DNA of 64,000 nucleotides from Parachryseolinea silvisoli (GCF_021190955.1 NZ_JAIOAO010000003.1:186001-250000), one strand, 5' to 3'; positions 27,250 to 36,819 are shown, counted from the stretch's first letter. A program made the numbers and translations. Notes: generated from the sequence alone by a model not told the origin.

Positions 27250-27878
27250 ATGGCAGCAATGGCGGTAAGGTCGTTCTCGCCAGACCCCAGTGATTTATTT
27301 TTGATGTTTTCTTTCAGGTAGGGGCAATCGGAGAAATACTTCGAGAACTTGCTGGCAAAGTTTATGCTCTTCACCGGTTCAAAGTCCGGTTCGCTCTTTT
27401 TTCGTATATAATACAAAAAACCATCACCTTTTTGACCGTTCACTGTGAACGGCGCATTGGCTGCACTGACTATCCCGTGGCCAGTTATTATCGGTCGCTT
27501 ATAAACGCCGATGGTTTTCAGGTCGTACACTACCTGTACGAAGAAATCGCCCATGGAGACAAATTTATAGAGGTCAAAACCGTAGCCCTTGCTTTTCTGC
27601 GCGTAGTATCTTCTGGTCTCGCCGGAAGGCAAAATGATCTTGACGGAAAGCGCAGCTTTGTCGATAACAATTCCTTCAATCTTATTGCTGTCGGCGTCGA
27701 TCACATAACCTTCGTGGTAGTCCGGCTTGGCTTTCCAGTCATTGTATTTCTCAGATTTTTCCTCGTCCCACGCGACCTCGTGCGACTTCGTTTTTGCTTT
27801 CTGATATTTTTCGGATTCCTGGGCGTAGCCAGTAAAAGCCAGACATGCCAATAGAATGCCAAGCAGGGGAGTTTTCAT
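27216..27878 (-). CDS. Hypothetical secreted protein
   Basis: From the ATG at 27878 it encodes 220 residues with a clear signal peptide (MKTPLLGILLACLAFTGYAQ, cleaved at AQ-ES). The frame open to 27935 adds 19 residues before it and is not preferred. The mature protein starts with a highly charged stretch (ESEKYQKAKTKSHEVAWDEE) and then a beta-rich part (YVIDADSNKIEGIVIDKAAL; VKIILPSGETRRYYAQKSKG; SMGDFFVQVVYDLKTIGVYK), ending with a possible disulfide pair (DCPYLKENIKN, DRECAPAS). The pattern resembles many unnamed secreted Bacteroidota proteins. Function is unknown. It converges with the broken MATE gene and shares 34 bases with its restored end. Confidence 0.65.
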   Translation of the reverse strand: MKTPLLGILLACLAFTGYAQESEKYQKAKTKSHEVAWDEEKSEKYNDWKAKPDYHEGYVIDADSNKIEGIVIDKAALSVKIILPSGETRRYYAQKSKGYGFDLYKFVSMGDFFVQVVYDLKTIGVYKRPIITGHGIVSAANAPFTVNGQKGDGFLYYIRKKSEPDFEPVKSINFASKFSKYFSDCPYLKENIKNKSLGSGENDLTAIAAIYDRECAPASK

Positions 27879-27943
27879 GCAGGTACAATGGTTAGACAGT
27901 GGGTACGAAGGTCGGAAAAAGACGGCGAATGGCAAAGGCGTTG

Positions 27944-28336
27944 TTAGGCCTCATCCAGCCACAATTCGGCGGTGGCGCGGTCGCGGAAGTTCTTTTTTGG
28001 AAATTGCGTGGTTTTGGCCACGGAGTCGAGCTGCATTTCGGTTACGTCGTTCTGCATGATCTCCGCTACTTTTCGCACATGGCCTTTGAGTAGCAGGGTT
28101 TGGGCCTCTTCGTGCAGCTTGCGAAGCTCTTGTGGGTGGGTTTTCATTTCGGAGGCATCGGTCAGCAAGGTGAAATCTTTTTTGAGGCCGTCCAGCGCTT
28201 TTTTCCAGTCGGCGATGTAGTTCGGCACAGCTTCGGCGTTACGCCAGAAGCCGATGATCTTAAGGTACGCGCGGTTCTTTTCGGGCGCGATTTCAATCAC
28301 ATAGTGTTTGTTGCTGCTGATGGTTATCAGGCTCAT
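27944..28336 (-). CDS. Hypothetical cytoplasmic protein, possible STAS/SpoIIAA-like fold
   Basis: A 130-residue protein from the ATG at 28336 (MSLITISSNKHYVIEIAPEK); the longer frame to 28408 adds 24 unlikely residues. The pattern is a beta strand (YVIEIAPEKNRAYLKIIGFW), a helix (AEAVPNYIADWKKALDGLKK), a strand with an acidic end (DFTLLTDASEM) and two more helices (RKVAEIMQNDVTEMQLDSVA), ending TAELWLDEA. That order is compatible with a STAS or SpoIIAA-like domain, but I cannot assign a named family. There is no signal or membrane segment. It precedes the secreted-protein gene on the same strand with a 65-base gap and follows a strong terminator. Confidence 0.6.
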   Translation of the reverse strand: MSLITISSNKHYVIEIAPEKNRAYLKIIGFWRNAEAVPNYIADWKKALDGLKKDFTLLTDASEMKTHPQELRKLHEEAQTLLLKGHVRKVAEIMQNDVTEMQLDSVAKTTQFPKKNFRDRATAELWLDEA

Positions 28337-28406
28337 AAGGAGAGGGGTTGGTTGTGTTAGAGCGGCAATATTACGGCATTGCCGGTACTTTTGATAGTTG
28401 GCTAAC

Positions 28407-28440
28407 ACAAAAACGGGTAGGGGAAAAACACCCTACCCGT
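28407..28440 (-). terminator. Intrinsic terminator of the CsgG/FlgT-like gene
   Basis: A perfect 10-bp stem, ACGGGTAGGG at 28413-28422 with its complement at 28431-28440, and an 8-base loop. On the minus strand it is followed by a T run (the A residues at 28409-28412, then GTG). It lies 25 bases beyond the stop of the gene at 28466-30166. Confidence 0.8.
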
Positions 28441-28465
28441 TCGTATTTGTTTTATTATTTATGTG

Positions 28466-30166
28466 TTACCGGTGGTATAGGTAGCTCAGGCCGACATTAT
28501 AGTATAGACCGCTGAGGTCTACGTTGCTATACGGAAGGATCGTTGCGGGTGCGGTGGCGTTTTTAGTCTCGTCTTCGACGGCAACATCGTATTTCCACTT
28601 TTTGAATTTCATGTAATCGTAGGAAACTGCTGCCGAGAGCACAAAGCGCTTTTGGGTCCAGCTCAGGCCGGCCTGACCGGAAAAGAAGATCGACGAGGCA
28701 TTCGCTTTGTCGGCCTTGCCTTTACTGATTTCGTCGATGATGCTGGCGGGTATTTCTTGCTTCAGGCCGCCATAACCCAGGGAGGGACCCAGGGTGACGT
28801 GAAGCTTTTCGGGGACCAGCGGCAGCTCGTACAGTACTTCCAGGCGACCGATCCAGTTGTTGAGGTGATCCATGCGATAGATGTCGAACAGCAGGCTGGT
28901 GCTCAAATCTTTCACCAGGTTCTTGACGCCAAAACCTACTGTATAAACAGCTATGCTTTCGATATCCTGGAAGGTGCCCAACGGGCTTGTATCAACGGTA
29001 TATTCGCCGTTTTCGTTACGTACGGTAACGATACCGGTTGGCTTGGTCGCTTCGATAGTCGTACTGAGTGCCGACTTGTAGCCAACGTGGACAAAACGCT
29101 TTCGCGCATCGCGGTCTTCATTGGACTCGGTTATTTGAACACCGGTCTCCAGCTGCCCGACGCCGCGGTATAATTTGCCTTCTGCGTAGTCGGGATATAC
29201 GTCGGTGATATAAATCCGACCCAGGATTTCTTCTTTCTGGTTGACGTGGTCGCCGATCTTTTCGTCAACTGTGCGTACGCATTTGTAAGCGTCGCCCTTC
29301 TGGATGTTCAGGTCTCTGCCGGCGTCGATCACGACATGATTGCCGTCGATCCTTTCCACGCGCGCTACGTTTACCGAGGCGTTGCCCGCTTGCGGCTCGC
29401 GCGCCAGCTTGCCGGCCATGTTTTTAACATCGCCTTGCAGTACGCGGGCGGTGGCGCCGTGTTCAGCGGCAAAGGTGATCTTGACCTGGCCAATGACGGT
29501 ATGGCCGTCGTCGGACAGCACCTCGTAAAATTCTTGTTCGTGTAAACCGTCGGCCGTGCCTTTGGTGATGGATACCTGGTTAGAGGATACTTGTTTGTCA
29601 ATGCGTGCTGCCACCGGGAAGTGTTTGTTCACCTGGCCGGCGAGGTTTTGTGACGCCAGCTTGAGTGACGAGCGGATGGCTTCTTCGCGGTCTGTAGCGG
29701 TGGCGTTGACCTCGGCTTGAAAAGACTTTTCGAACTGGCCTGTTTCCAGGTTGAGGATCTTGAGCGTGGCAAAGGCAGTAGCGCTGAAATATCGTTCGGA
29801 CGTGCTGCCCGATGTACGGATTTTCTCTTCGTGGTGTACGCGTGTCAGGTTGCCGACAAGCAGGTATTTAGCACCCGACATCTTGCCCAGGTCGATGGCC
29901 GACCTGGGGTCGACAAAGTCTTTCATGGCCAGCTCGTTCTCGATGGCTTTCCACATCTCGCCACTACGGGTTACGATCGCGACCTTGTTGGCGTTCACCA
30001 GCAGGTCGAGCGTGGCCTCGTGGAGACCCTTTGCACGGTCCCGGGCGGAAGGGTAGTCCTCCGATTGCATATCCTGGAAGATGATGGTAGGCCTTACGGA
30101 CTGGCTAAAGGCACAAAACGAGAAGCTGAGAAGGGATAACAGGAAGAAGTGCCGGAGGCGGTTCAT
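28466..30166 (-). CDS. Exported CsgG/FlgT-like protein with C-terminal barrel-like domain
   Basis: A 566-residue exported protein with signal peptide MNRLRHFFLLSLLSFSFCAF (cleavage near FSQS). The first 200 residues look like the CsgG/FlgT alpha/beta fold (RPTIIFQDMQSEDYPSARDR; KVAIVTRSGEMWKAIENELA; GAKYLLVGNLTRVHHEEKIR; AFATLKILNLETGQFEKSFQ; LAGQVNKHFPVAARI). Two FlgT-like middle and C-terminal beta domains follow (VSITKGTADGLHEQEFYEVL; VVIDAGRDLNIQKGDAYKCV). The end (about 400-566) has alternating strands and a closing aromatic (LSGLYYNVGLSYLYHR), like an outer-membrane barrel. No gliding or curli partner is adjacent. The role is unknown. It ends at a good terminator. Confidence 0.72.
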   Translation of the reverse strand: MNRLRHFFLLSLLSFSFCAFSQSVRPTIIFQDMQSEDYPSARDRAKGLHEATLDLLVNANKVAIVTRSGEMWKAIENELAMKDFVDPRSAIDLGKMSGAKYLLVGNLTRVHHEEKIRTSGSTSERYFSATAFATLKILNLETGQFEKSFQAEVNATATDREEAIRSSLKLASQNLAGQVNKHFPVAARIDKQVSSNQVSITKGTADGLHEQEFYEVLSDDGHTVIGQVKITFAAEHGATARVLQGDVKNMAGKLAREPQAGNASVNVARVERIDGNHVVIDAGRDLNIQKGDAYKCVRTVDEKIGDHVNQKEEILGRIYITDVYPDYAEGKLYRGVGQLETGVQITESNEDRDARKRFVHVGYKSALSTTIEATKPTGIVTVRNENGEYTVDTSPLGTFQDIESIAVYTVGFGVKNLVKDLSTSLLFDIYRMDHLNNWIGRLEVLYELPLVPEKLHVTLGPSLGYGGLKQEIPASIIDEISKGKADKANASSIFFSGQAGLSWTQKRFVLSAAVSYDYMKFKKWKYDVAVEDETKNATAPATILPYSNVDLSGLYYNVGLSYLYHR

Positions 30167-30284
30167 GTAGTGGTTACGTTAGATAGAATTGCACAAGCAA
30201 GGCTAAAGATACGTTACAGAGCCCGTTTGGAACCTTGTAGAATCCGGTGGTTTCTTACATGTGCAATACCTTAGAGGAGGAAGC

Positions 30285-30311
30285 AGCCCCGCTATAAAGC
30301 GGGGCTTTTTT
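30285..30311 (+). terminator. Plus-strand terminator hairpin upstream of the CsgG/FlgT-like gene
   Basis: A perfect 8-bp stem (AGCCCCGC at 30285-30292 with 30299-30306) and a 6-base loop, running into six T residues at 30306-30311. Its orientation is plus, yet no plus-strand gene precedes it. On the minus strand, where rsgA ends 20 bases to the right, it lacks a T run but could still help to stop rsgA transcription. Confidence 0.65.
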
Positions 30312-30330
30312 GATAACCCGCTATAGGCAT

Positions 30331-31392
30331 TTAGAATTTATACTTTTTGCGGTGGTTTTTAGCTTCGCGCGCGATTTTACCAAACTGTTTGTTGATACGT
30401 TTTTTATCCGATACATCGATCTCGAAGCGGCGCATCTCTTTTTTTAGTTTCAGATAGCTGTCGTATACCGCGTCGGATAGCGAACCGTCGTGCAGGGCGG
30501 CCAGCACGGCGCAACCTTGCTCGTCGAGGTGTTGACAATCGGTAAACCGGCAGTGTGCGGCGAGCGTATGGATGACGGGAAATAAGTCTTCGGATGACGT
30601 TTCACTGCTGCCCGTAACACCAAACTCGCGCATGCCCGGGGTATCGATCAACAGGCTGTCGTTGGGTAATCGAAAGAGATCGCGCGTGGTAGTCGTATGC
30701 CGGCCTTTTTGATTGGCGTCGCTGGTAGTGCCCGTAGCCTGTCGGGTATCGGCTAACAGTGCGTTCAGCAACGAGCTTTTACCGACACCGCTCGATCCGA
30801 TCAATACGTATGTGTGGCCCGGCTGCAGGAGCTCGTCTTGCAACGCACGCATACCCATACCGGTATGTGTGCTGCAGCACAAGACGGGTACCTGGCGTCC
30901 GAGGTTTTGTACCGCGTCGATATACGGCTGTGTATCCTCTACCAGGTCGGCCTTGTTTAATACCACAAGGGCGGGGACGTCACACGCGGCCAGTTGTACA
31001 AGGTAGCGCTCCAGGCGCATGATGTTGAAGTCGCGGTCCAGGCCCTGTACGACGAGTGCTGCGTCTACGTTCGCGGCCAGTAGTTGACGCTCTGCCGTGG
31101 TGCCGGGGTTGCGACGGGACAGTACATTGTGGCGCGGTAATACACCGATGATATAGCCGGCGGTATCGTATACCATGAGCGTTACCCAATCACCGACTTT
31201 TGGGTGGTCAGTGGGCGGCAGGTATAGCAGGCGCCCCGACAGGTCGCACTCCAGCTCGCCTTGTTCGGTACGGGTGTAGTACTTGAAACCTTTTATGCTA
31301 ACGATGCGGCCTACGGTAAGGTCCTGGGGTATTTCGAGAGAAGCGTATGTGTGGCTATAGCGTAGCCAGCCATACTGGTCTAGTAGTGTCAT
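30331..31392 (-). CDS. rsgA: Ribosome small-subunit-dependent GTPase A
   Basis: Late assembly factor of the 30S ribosomal subunit (YjeQ/RsgA), 353 residues. The order is N-terminal OB fold (GRIVSIKGFKYYTRTEQGEL; VGDWVTLMVYDTAGYIIGVL), then a circularly permuted GTPase (G4 motif NKAD in PALVVLNKADLVEDTQPYID, G1 motif GSSGVGKSS with Lys205, G3 motif DTPG in LLIDTPGMREFG), then a C-terminal zinc knuckle (HCRFTDCQHLDEQGC). Every family landmark is present. The long basic tail (KRINKQFGKIAREAKNHRKK) is common in relatives. It stands alone, with a 214-base gap to the ABC permease on the same strand. The gap holds nothing recognised. Confidence 0.95.
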   Translation of the reverse strand: MTLLDQYGWLRYSHTYASLEIPQDLTVGRIVSIKGFKYYTRTEQGELECDLSGRLLYLPPTDHPKVGDWVTLMVYDTAGYIIGVLPRHNVLSRRNPGTTAERQLLAANVDAALVVQGLDRDFNIMRLERYLVQLAACDVPALVVLNKADLVEDTQPYIDAVQNLGRQVPVLCCSTHTGMGMRALQDELLQPGHTYVLIGSSGVGKSSLLNALLADTRQATGTTSDANQKGRHTTTTRDLFRLPNDSLLIDTPGMREFGVTGSSETSSEDLFPVIHTLAAHCRFTDCQHLDEQGCAVLAALHDGSLSDAVYDSYLKLKKEMRRFEIDVSDKKRINKQFGKIAREAKNHRKKYKF

Positions 31393-31607
31393 GGGGAATA
31401 AAGATTTTTTAGATCACCTCGCCGAAGGAGAGATGACCTTGCCAGAAAATAAATTCAAAGGATAGTAGAACAGGACGGTAGGAACGTATGACACGTTGAC
31501 CTGCCGTCAGGCTACCCTCATTCCGGCGTAGGAAGGGCGATATGTAGTAGCGGTGATTGCCATACTTCGTAAAGATAGCAAAAAGTTAGATACCGCCATG
31601 ATGCTTG

Positions 31608-34196
31608 CTATTCCGATCGAAGGCTTCTGACGGGGTTGGCAAGCACAACTTTGATCGACTGGTAACAGACAGTACTGAGGGCCAGCAGTAATACCCCCAC
31701 GCCCGTGCAGACGAAGGTCCACCACGACAACGTGATGTGATATTCGTAGTTCTGCAACCAGCGATCGACGAAGTAGTATACGACAGGGGAGACCAGGGCA
31801 AACGAGAGTCCGATCAGCATGATCAATTCCTTCGAGAGCAAGCCCCACAGGCTGGTCATGGAGGCCCCCAGGATCTTGCGGATGCCGATCTCCTTGACGC
31901 GCTGCTCAGCCATGAAAGAGGTAAGTCCCAACAGTCCCAGGCAGCTGATGAAGATTGCCAGGCCGGCGAAAATCGCCGACAACTTGCCTACTTGATTTTC
32001 CAGGTTGAACTTCTTGTTATACTCATCGGCAACAAAGCTATAGACATAGGGCTGTGCGTCGTTGTGCTGCCTGACAACGGGATCGATTCCAGCCATGACG
32101 TCTTGTATGTCGGCACCGTCCTTCATACGGATGAGCATGGCATTGATAGATTGCGCGCTGAAGAGAATTACACCCGGCGCTACACTTTTGAATGGGTCGA
32201 GCATAAGCATATCTTCGACTACGCCGACGATGATCACCTCGCGATTGCCCGATTTCATGGTGCGACCGATAGGATCTTTATACCCGATGACTTTTAATGC
32301 CGTTTCGTTCAGGATGACGGCATTGGAGTCTGTGGCGTGCTCGATGGAAAATGGCCGCCCTTGCTTGAAGGTAAGCTGTGCAACTTTTTCAAAATCCCAT
32401 TCGGTCATAAGGGCCTCAAAGGCGATGTCTGTGCCAGGCTCTTTGCCGTCCCAGGAGAAGTCACTCCATTTATTATAAACCGCAGTCAGAGGGCTTGACG
32501 CCGTGGCTACAGCTTCTACATATCCAGATTGCAGCAGCGACTGCTTTAGTGCCTGGAAATTTTTAGTGAGCGCTGCTGTGGGCGTGATGGATACCAGGTT
32601 TTGTGGATTATAGCCGATCGCCCGGTGCCGGGCGTGGTCTACCTGCTGAAAGACAGCGATGGTGCACACGATTAAGGCGATGGAGATGGCAAATTGCGCG
32701 GTGACTAACACCCTGCGAAATGTCTTCGCGCCCCCACCGGAGTGTGTCAGGCCTTTTAGAATATTGACGGGCCGTAAGGATGAAAGATAGAAGGCTGGGT
32801 AACTCCCAGCCAGTAGCCCCGTTGCCAAGCAGATGATACCGCCGAGTATGAACAGGCTGCTATTGTTCAGGCTGATATGGATATGCTCAAACCCAAATTC
32901 AAGAATAAAGGGAAGTATGATGACGATCAGGAGGAGCGATAAAACAAACGCTACGCATGTTGTCAGGAGGGACTCGCTGAGGAATTGTCCGATGATCTGC
33001 CGGCGATACGAGCCAACGGTTTTGCGGATACCGACTTCTTTGGCGCGTTTCTGCGCGCGCGCCGTAGTGAGGTTCATAAAATTGACGCACGCAATCAATA
33101 ATACAAAGATACCAATCACGCCGAACAACCGGACGTACCTGATACGACCGCCGACATTCTCCCAGCTTTTATATTCACCTTCCAGGTGCCACTTGGGGAG
33201 TGGGTTGAGGAATAAATATTGATTTTTCAGGTTGGCATCTTTTTCCATGTTGAGCTTGCTGATCTTGTTGGAAAAAGCTTCGGGTGATACGCCGTCTTTC
33301 AATTCAACCATCGTCATCAGGAAGTTATTGCTCCAGCTGCTCCGGTTGTTGGCGATAAAAGGTGAATTGCGAACTTGAAATTCGTAGGGTTGAATGCAGT
33401 CGAAAAAGATCGTGGAGTTAGGGGGTACATTTTCAATGACGCCAGTGACCTGTACGGTATGCTCATGGTCGATGCGTATGGCTTTGCCGATCGGGTCGTC
33501 GTCACCAAACATGGCCTTTGCAAAAGACTCCGTCAGGATGATGGCGTTTGGTTCATTCAGGGCCGTATTGATATCACCTTTTAACAGTTTGAATGAAAAC
33601 ATCTTTAGAAAGTCAGGGTCGGCATAGATGCCATATTTACTGAGGGTTTTATTGCCAACGGTATAGTTCAGCTCATTGAGCCAGCTGACTTTGGAAGCAC
33701 GAATCACTTCCGGATAACTATTCTTTAGCTCTTCGGCGAGCGGAAAGGGTGTAGCGTCCTGGGTATTTTTTTCGTTATTGAAGAGCGTATTTTTGAGAAC
33801 AAGAGCAATACGGTCGCCCTTTTTGTGAAAGGTATCATAGCTGAATTCGTATTGTATCCATAGGCCAATGAGCAGTGCGAAGGCCATGCCGATGGCGAGA
33901 CCGCCTACGTTGATCCACGCATAACCAGCGTCACGTCGCAAGTTGCGCCAGCCGATCAGGAGATAGTTTTTATACATGCCAGTGATGTTGGGTTGTCGTT
34001 TCCATCGCTTGATAAACCCAGGCCTGAAATATCGAACCACGCGTGCATAGCTTTTCCACCTCGCCAGGCGTGGACTCTGCTCATGCTCCTTCTGATAGAC
34101 TTCGATCAGGTCGCCTTCGATTTCCTCGAGGTAGTCTTCCCGGCAAAACCAGCGCAAAATGGCAAGTGCTTTTTCAGGAGGAGGTATCGGAGGCAT
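31608..34196 (-). CDS. MacB/FtsX-like ABC transporter permease with N-terminal prefix domain
   Basis: An 862-residue inner-membrane permease. Residues 1-62 are the cytoplasmic prefix domain of this Bacteroidota group (ALAILRWFCREDYLEEIEGD, then LIEVYQKEHEQSPRLARWKS). Next comes helix 1 in INVGGLAIGMAFALLIGLWI, a periplasmic MacB core domain (SYPEVIRASKVSWLNELNYT; IILTESFAKAMFGDDDPIGK), three helices with FtsX motifs (RLFGVIGIFVLLIACVNFMN; KRAKEVGIRKTVGSYRRQII), a second such half (LTSFMAEQRVKEIGIRKILG) and a last helix. No ATPase subunit is next to it, typical for these dispersed permeases. Probable roles are lipoprotein or peptide handling. It is the end of a minus-strand run that starts at the TPR gene. 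Confidence 0.9.
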   Translation of the reverse strand: MPPIPPPEKALAILRWFCREDYLEEIEGDLIEVYQKEHEQSPRLARWKSYARVVRYFRPGFIKRWKRQPNITGMYKNYLLIGWRNLRRDAGYAWINVGGLAIGMAFALLIGLWIQYEFSYDTFHKKGDRIALVLKNTLFNNEKNTQDATPFPLAEELKNSYPEVIRASKVSWLNELNYTVGNKTLSKYGIYADPDFLKMFSFKLLKGDINTALNEPNAIILTESFAKAMFGDDDPIGKAIRIDHEHTVQVTGVIENVPPNSTIFFDCIQPYEFQVRNSPFIANNRSSWSNNFLMTMVELKDGVSPEAFSNKISKLNMEKDANLKNQYLFLNPLPKWHLEGEYKSWENVGGRIRYVRLFGVIGIFVLLIACVNFMNLTTARAQKRAKEVGIRKTVGSYRRQIIGQFLSESLLTTCVAFVLSLLLIVIILPFILEFGFEHIHISLNNSSLFILGGIICLATGLLAGSYPAFYLSSLRPVNILKGLTHSGGGAKTFRRVLVTAQFAISIALIVCTIAVFQQVDHARHRAIGYNPQNLVSITPTAALTKNFQALKQSLLQSGYVEAVATASSPLTAVYNKWSDFSWDGKEPGTDIAFEALMTEWDFEKVAQLTFKQGRPFSIEHATDSNAVILNETALKVIGYKDPIGRTMKSGNREVIIVGVVEDMLMLDPFKSVAPGVILFSAQSINAMLIRMKDGADIQDVMAGIDPVVRQHNDAQPYVYSFVADEYNKKFNLENQVGKLSAIFAGLAIFISCLGLLGLTSFMAEQRVKEIGIRKILGASMTSLWGLLSKELIMLIGLSFALVSPVVYYFVDRWLQNYEYHITLSWWTFVCTGVGVLLLALSTVCYQSIKVVLANPVRSLRSE

Positions 34197-34303
34197 GGAT
34201 TATCTATTTGTTTAACAAACGTGAAAGTAATGAATTAGTTTTATGTTTGTTAAGTAAATTATCGTTGCCTGATTATGAGTACGTTAGAAGATGGGTGGCG
34301 GGG

Positions 34304-36007
34304 TTAGAATACAGACGCGGGAATCGTGAGGTCTGATGATGCAAACGCCTTCTCGTACTTCTCTTTATAGATGGCTGCTTCTGCATGTTGTTGGGCCTGG
34401 AGGCTTTGATATAATCCAAGGAGTGACCAACCGTTGCCGGGATGCAGCATGAGGTCTTCCCGGTAAGTTTTTTCGGCTTCCCGGGGCCTTTGTATGGCGA
34501 GCAATCGGGCTCCCAGAAACTGCCGGGTGGGGATCAGCCAATCTTGCGGTTCCCGGTAGACCATGTTGTCTTCTATTTCGATGGCGGATTGAAAGGATTT
34601 GATGGCCGCGTCGTGCGCGTTTGTGTCAAAATGGATTTCACCTTCCAGTATAAATTTGGCAATGCGGCACGACTGCAACGGACTGTTAAAAGGCAATAAC
34701 CGCTTCGCGAGGTTATCGTCTTGCATAGCTGTTTCGATTTTTTGTAAGTATTGGGTTGCCGCCTCCCTGTTGTTTTTCCTGAGCGAAGCAAGTCCTTTTG
34801 CAAAGTTATCGAGCACTGTGGCGTATTTCCATTTCTCGTCCACGTCTGCGGATTTTAAGATCTCATCCCACTGGCCTAACCTTACGTTGGCCATGACGGG
34901 CATCATGTATACAAATTGTGCATAGAGGTCTTTTGAGAGATTGTCACTTAATGCCACTTGCCGGTCGCGGGCGCGCTGATAAAGTGGCTGGCCGTCGCGA
35001 TGCATGCCGGCGGTCATTGCGCAATATGACTGCACAGCGAAGAAGTGCGGAGAACGATCGCGTCCGAGTCCCAATTCAGGCACGGCTGCATCCACCGTAT
35101 TATTGACAGTGTTCGCTTCTTCGTTTATGAGCACGCCTTTTTCGTACAGACCATTGCGTTGATACATGTGCGATGCCATGTGTACCATGTGGCCGATACC
35201 TGGGATCTGATCTTTGAGCTCTTCTGCTGCCGCCAGTGCTTTGCCGGGCTGCCGCGAGGCTTCCGTCAGGTGTATATAATAATGAAGAATGGCAGGGTGT
35301 TGTGAGTGTTTGAGGACGCGTTCGCATTTCGCGACCAGCTCGGGTGTCCAGGGCCTGGGGTTTCCTTGCGGATCCCAGTAGTCCCATTTATGTTCGAGCA
35401 TTACAGCGTCTATATACAGGGCGGCGATATTGTCGTCCGCCGGGTATTTCTTTTCCAGGTTGGCCAGGGCGAGCGCGTAGGCTCTGTCCAACTGTTGCCG
35501 ATCGGCATTGGTGAGGTCATTGGAGTACCGTTTCTGCAATGTTTTCATCAGGAGCCGTTCCCTTTCCGAGGCGCCGGCCATTCGTTTTGACATCGCGGCG
35601 ACGATTGCCGGTACCTCGCTTTTCATTTTGTAGACATACGTGTTGTAGAATGGGCCCATGGACAGTGCCTGTCCCCAGTAGGTCATCGCACAGTCTGGGT
35701 CCAAGCGACTGGCCTCTTTGAAAGAGGCGAGGGCTTCTGTAAAGTGGTAGCCAAAGTAGAAGCTGAGGCCCTGGTTGAAGTAGTATTGTACGCTGTCCTC
35801 GGTTGTCGAGATCTCGTAATGAACATGGCCCCAACCCTTCAGTGCAGTAATAAACTTGCCGTCGCTTCTTGGCTTGGTTTCCCGGGCGGGCGATGCGCAC
35901 AGCGTGATTTCCTGTGTAGGGATCACATTGTCTTCCTGGGTTTTAAATTGCCAGAACAGGGTTGACAAAATCAAGAGGGAGATTACTATATAGCCGGTGT
36001 TCTTCAT
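34304..36007 (-). CDS. Membrane-anchored or exported tetratricopeptide-repeat protein
   Basis: Counted from the ATG at 36007 it has 567 residues; the frame open to 36064 begins with a GTG and an unlikely basic leader. The N-terminal hydrophobic stretch MKNTGYIVISLLILSTLFWQ is an export signal or anchor. TPR-like repeats follow (VQYYFNQGLSFYFGYHFTEA, LASFKEASRLDPDCAMTYWG), then a middle with HYYIHLTEASRQPGKALAAA and GHMVHMASHMYQRNGLYEKG. The His-rich pattern of this part recurs in a Bacteroidota group of TPR proteins; metal binding is conceivable but not shown. More repeats end the protein (AEKTYREDLMLHPGNGWSLL). Function unknown. It lies upstream of the ABC permease with a 107-base gap. Confidence 0.78.
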   Translation of the reverse strand: MKNTGYIVISLLILSTLFWQFKTQEDNVIPTQEITLCASPARETKPRSDGKFITALKGWGHVHYEISTTEDSVQYYFNQGLSFYFGYHFTEALASFKEASRLDPDCAMTYWGQALSMGPFYNTYVYKMKSEVPAIVAAMSKRMAGASERERLLMKTLQKRYSNDLTNADRQQLDRAYALALANLEKKYPADDNIAALYIDAVMLEHKWDYWDPQGNPRPWTPELVAKCERVLKHSQHPAILHYYIHLTEASRQPGKALAAAEELKDQIPGIGHMVHMASHMYQRNGLYEKGVLINEEANTVNNTVDAAVPELGLGRDRSPHFFAVQSYCAMTAGMHRDGQPLYQRARDRQVALSDNLSKDLYAQFVYMMPVMANVRLGQWDEILKSADVDEKWKYATVLDNFAKGLASLRKNNREAATQYLQKIETAMQDDNLAKRLLPFNSPLQSCRIAKFILEGEIHFDTNAHDAAIKSFQSAIEIEDNMVYREPQDWLIPTRQFLGARLLAIQRPREAEKTYREDLMLHPGNGWSLLGLYQSLQAQQHAEAAIYKEKYEKAFASSDLTIPASVF

Positions 36008-36147
36008 GATGCGAGGACTACACCTTGAAGTTACGCGTTTTTGTTGAAATATCCTCTTCGGCACGGACGACGATCACCGGTCACCTACCTGTAGACGTAT
36101 CAAAAACGATGGCTGAGCGCGATCTGCGTTGGCGGTTTCGCAGGCTT

Positions 36148-36819
36148 TTACTTTTCCTGTACTGTGACTAACTTGTCCGACGCAAAGATGGCCGCTGGCG
36201 AGATCACCGTCTCGTCCAGCGGTACGTTATCGCCGTAGCGTCTTTCGACGATCTCTTTTACCACCGGGTGTGTCAGGTCGAAGTCCCGCAGGGCCTGCAG
36301 CTGACCGACGTCTATGCCGAGCGCTTCATGGTATATTTTCCAAACCAGCTCGGAGCAATACATACGATCGTCTGACCACCCAAAGTGAAGATCATAGTCA
36401 AGGCCGTTGAAGCGTTTGCCGATCGCTTTCATTTCCTGGACTTTTTCTGACGTCAGTACCCGGTCGCGGTTCTTTAATCGCTTGACAATGTAATGCCCGC
36501 CATCGCCGTGATGGATCCAGTTGCTGAGGGGTGTAAGCCGCACGGGCTGAACGGCCTCGTACACCCAGTACGAGCCATCAATGATATAGACCAACCCCAC
36601 GTGGCTGTAGGGAGAATGTGTGGCCAGCTGTACAGCATAACTTTGTCCGGATTTCGAGCTTTGGAAAATGATGTCGCCGTCCAGTAATATGGAGCTTTGC
36701 GATGACCCCATAGTGGTGTTTGGTTTTTGCGCCTTCGCGCTCCTTGCAAAAAAAGCAAAGCCCGCAACACCGATAATTCCCAGGACTACGACCAGTACGA
36801 CAAACGCGGACTTTTTCAT
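36148..36819 (-). CDS. YiiX-like permuted papain-fold hydrolase
   Basis: A 223-residue exported protein of the YiiX/DUF830 group of permuted NlpC/P60 papain-like enzymes, which may cut peptidoglycan peptides or lipid amides. N-terminal anchor: VLVVVLGIIGVAGFAFFARS. The catalytic layout is visible: DGDIIFQSSKSGQSYAVQLA, then His73 in SPYSHVGLVY, an acidic position near Glu88 (WVYEAV), and the nucleophile Cys155 in DRMYCSELVWKIYHEALG. The order His before Cys marks the permuted form. The TPR gene stands 84 bases beyond its stop on the same strand and may be co-transcribed with it. No immunity or lipoprotein gene is adjacent. Confidence 0.85.
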   Translation of the reverse strand: MKKSAFVVLVVVLGIIGVAGFAFFARSAKAQKPNTTMGSSQSSILLDGDIIFQSSKSGQSYAVQLATHSPYSHVGLVYIIDGSYWVYEAVQPVRLTPLSNWIHHGDGGHYIVKRLKNRDRVLTSEKVQEMKAIGKRFNGLDYDLHFGWSDDRMYCSELVWKIYHEALGIDVGQLQALRDFDLTHPVVKEIVERRYGDNVPLDETVISPAAIFASDKLVTVQEK

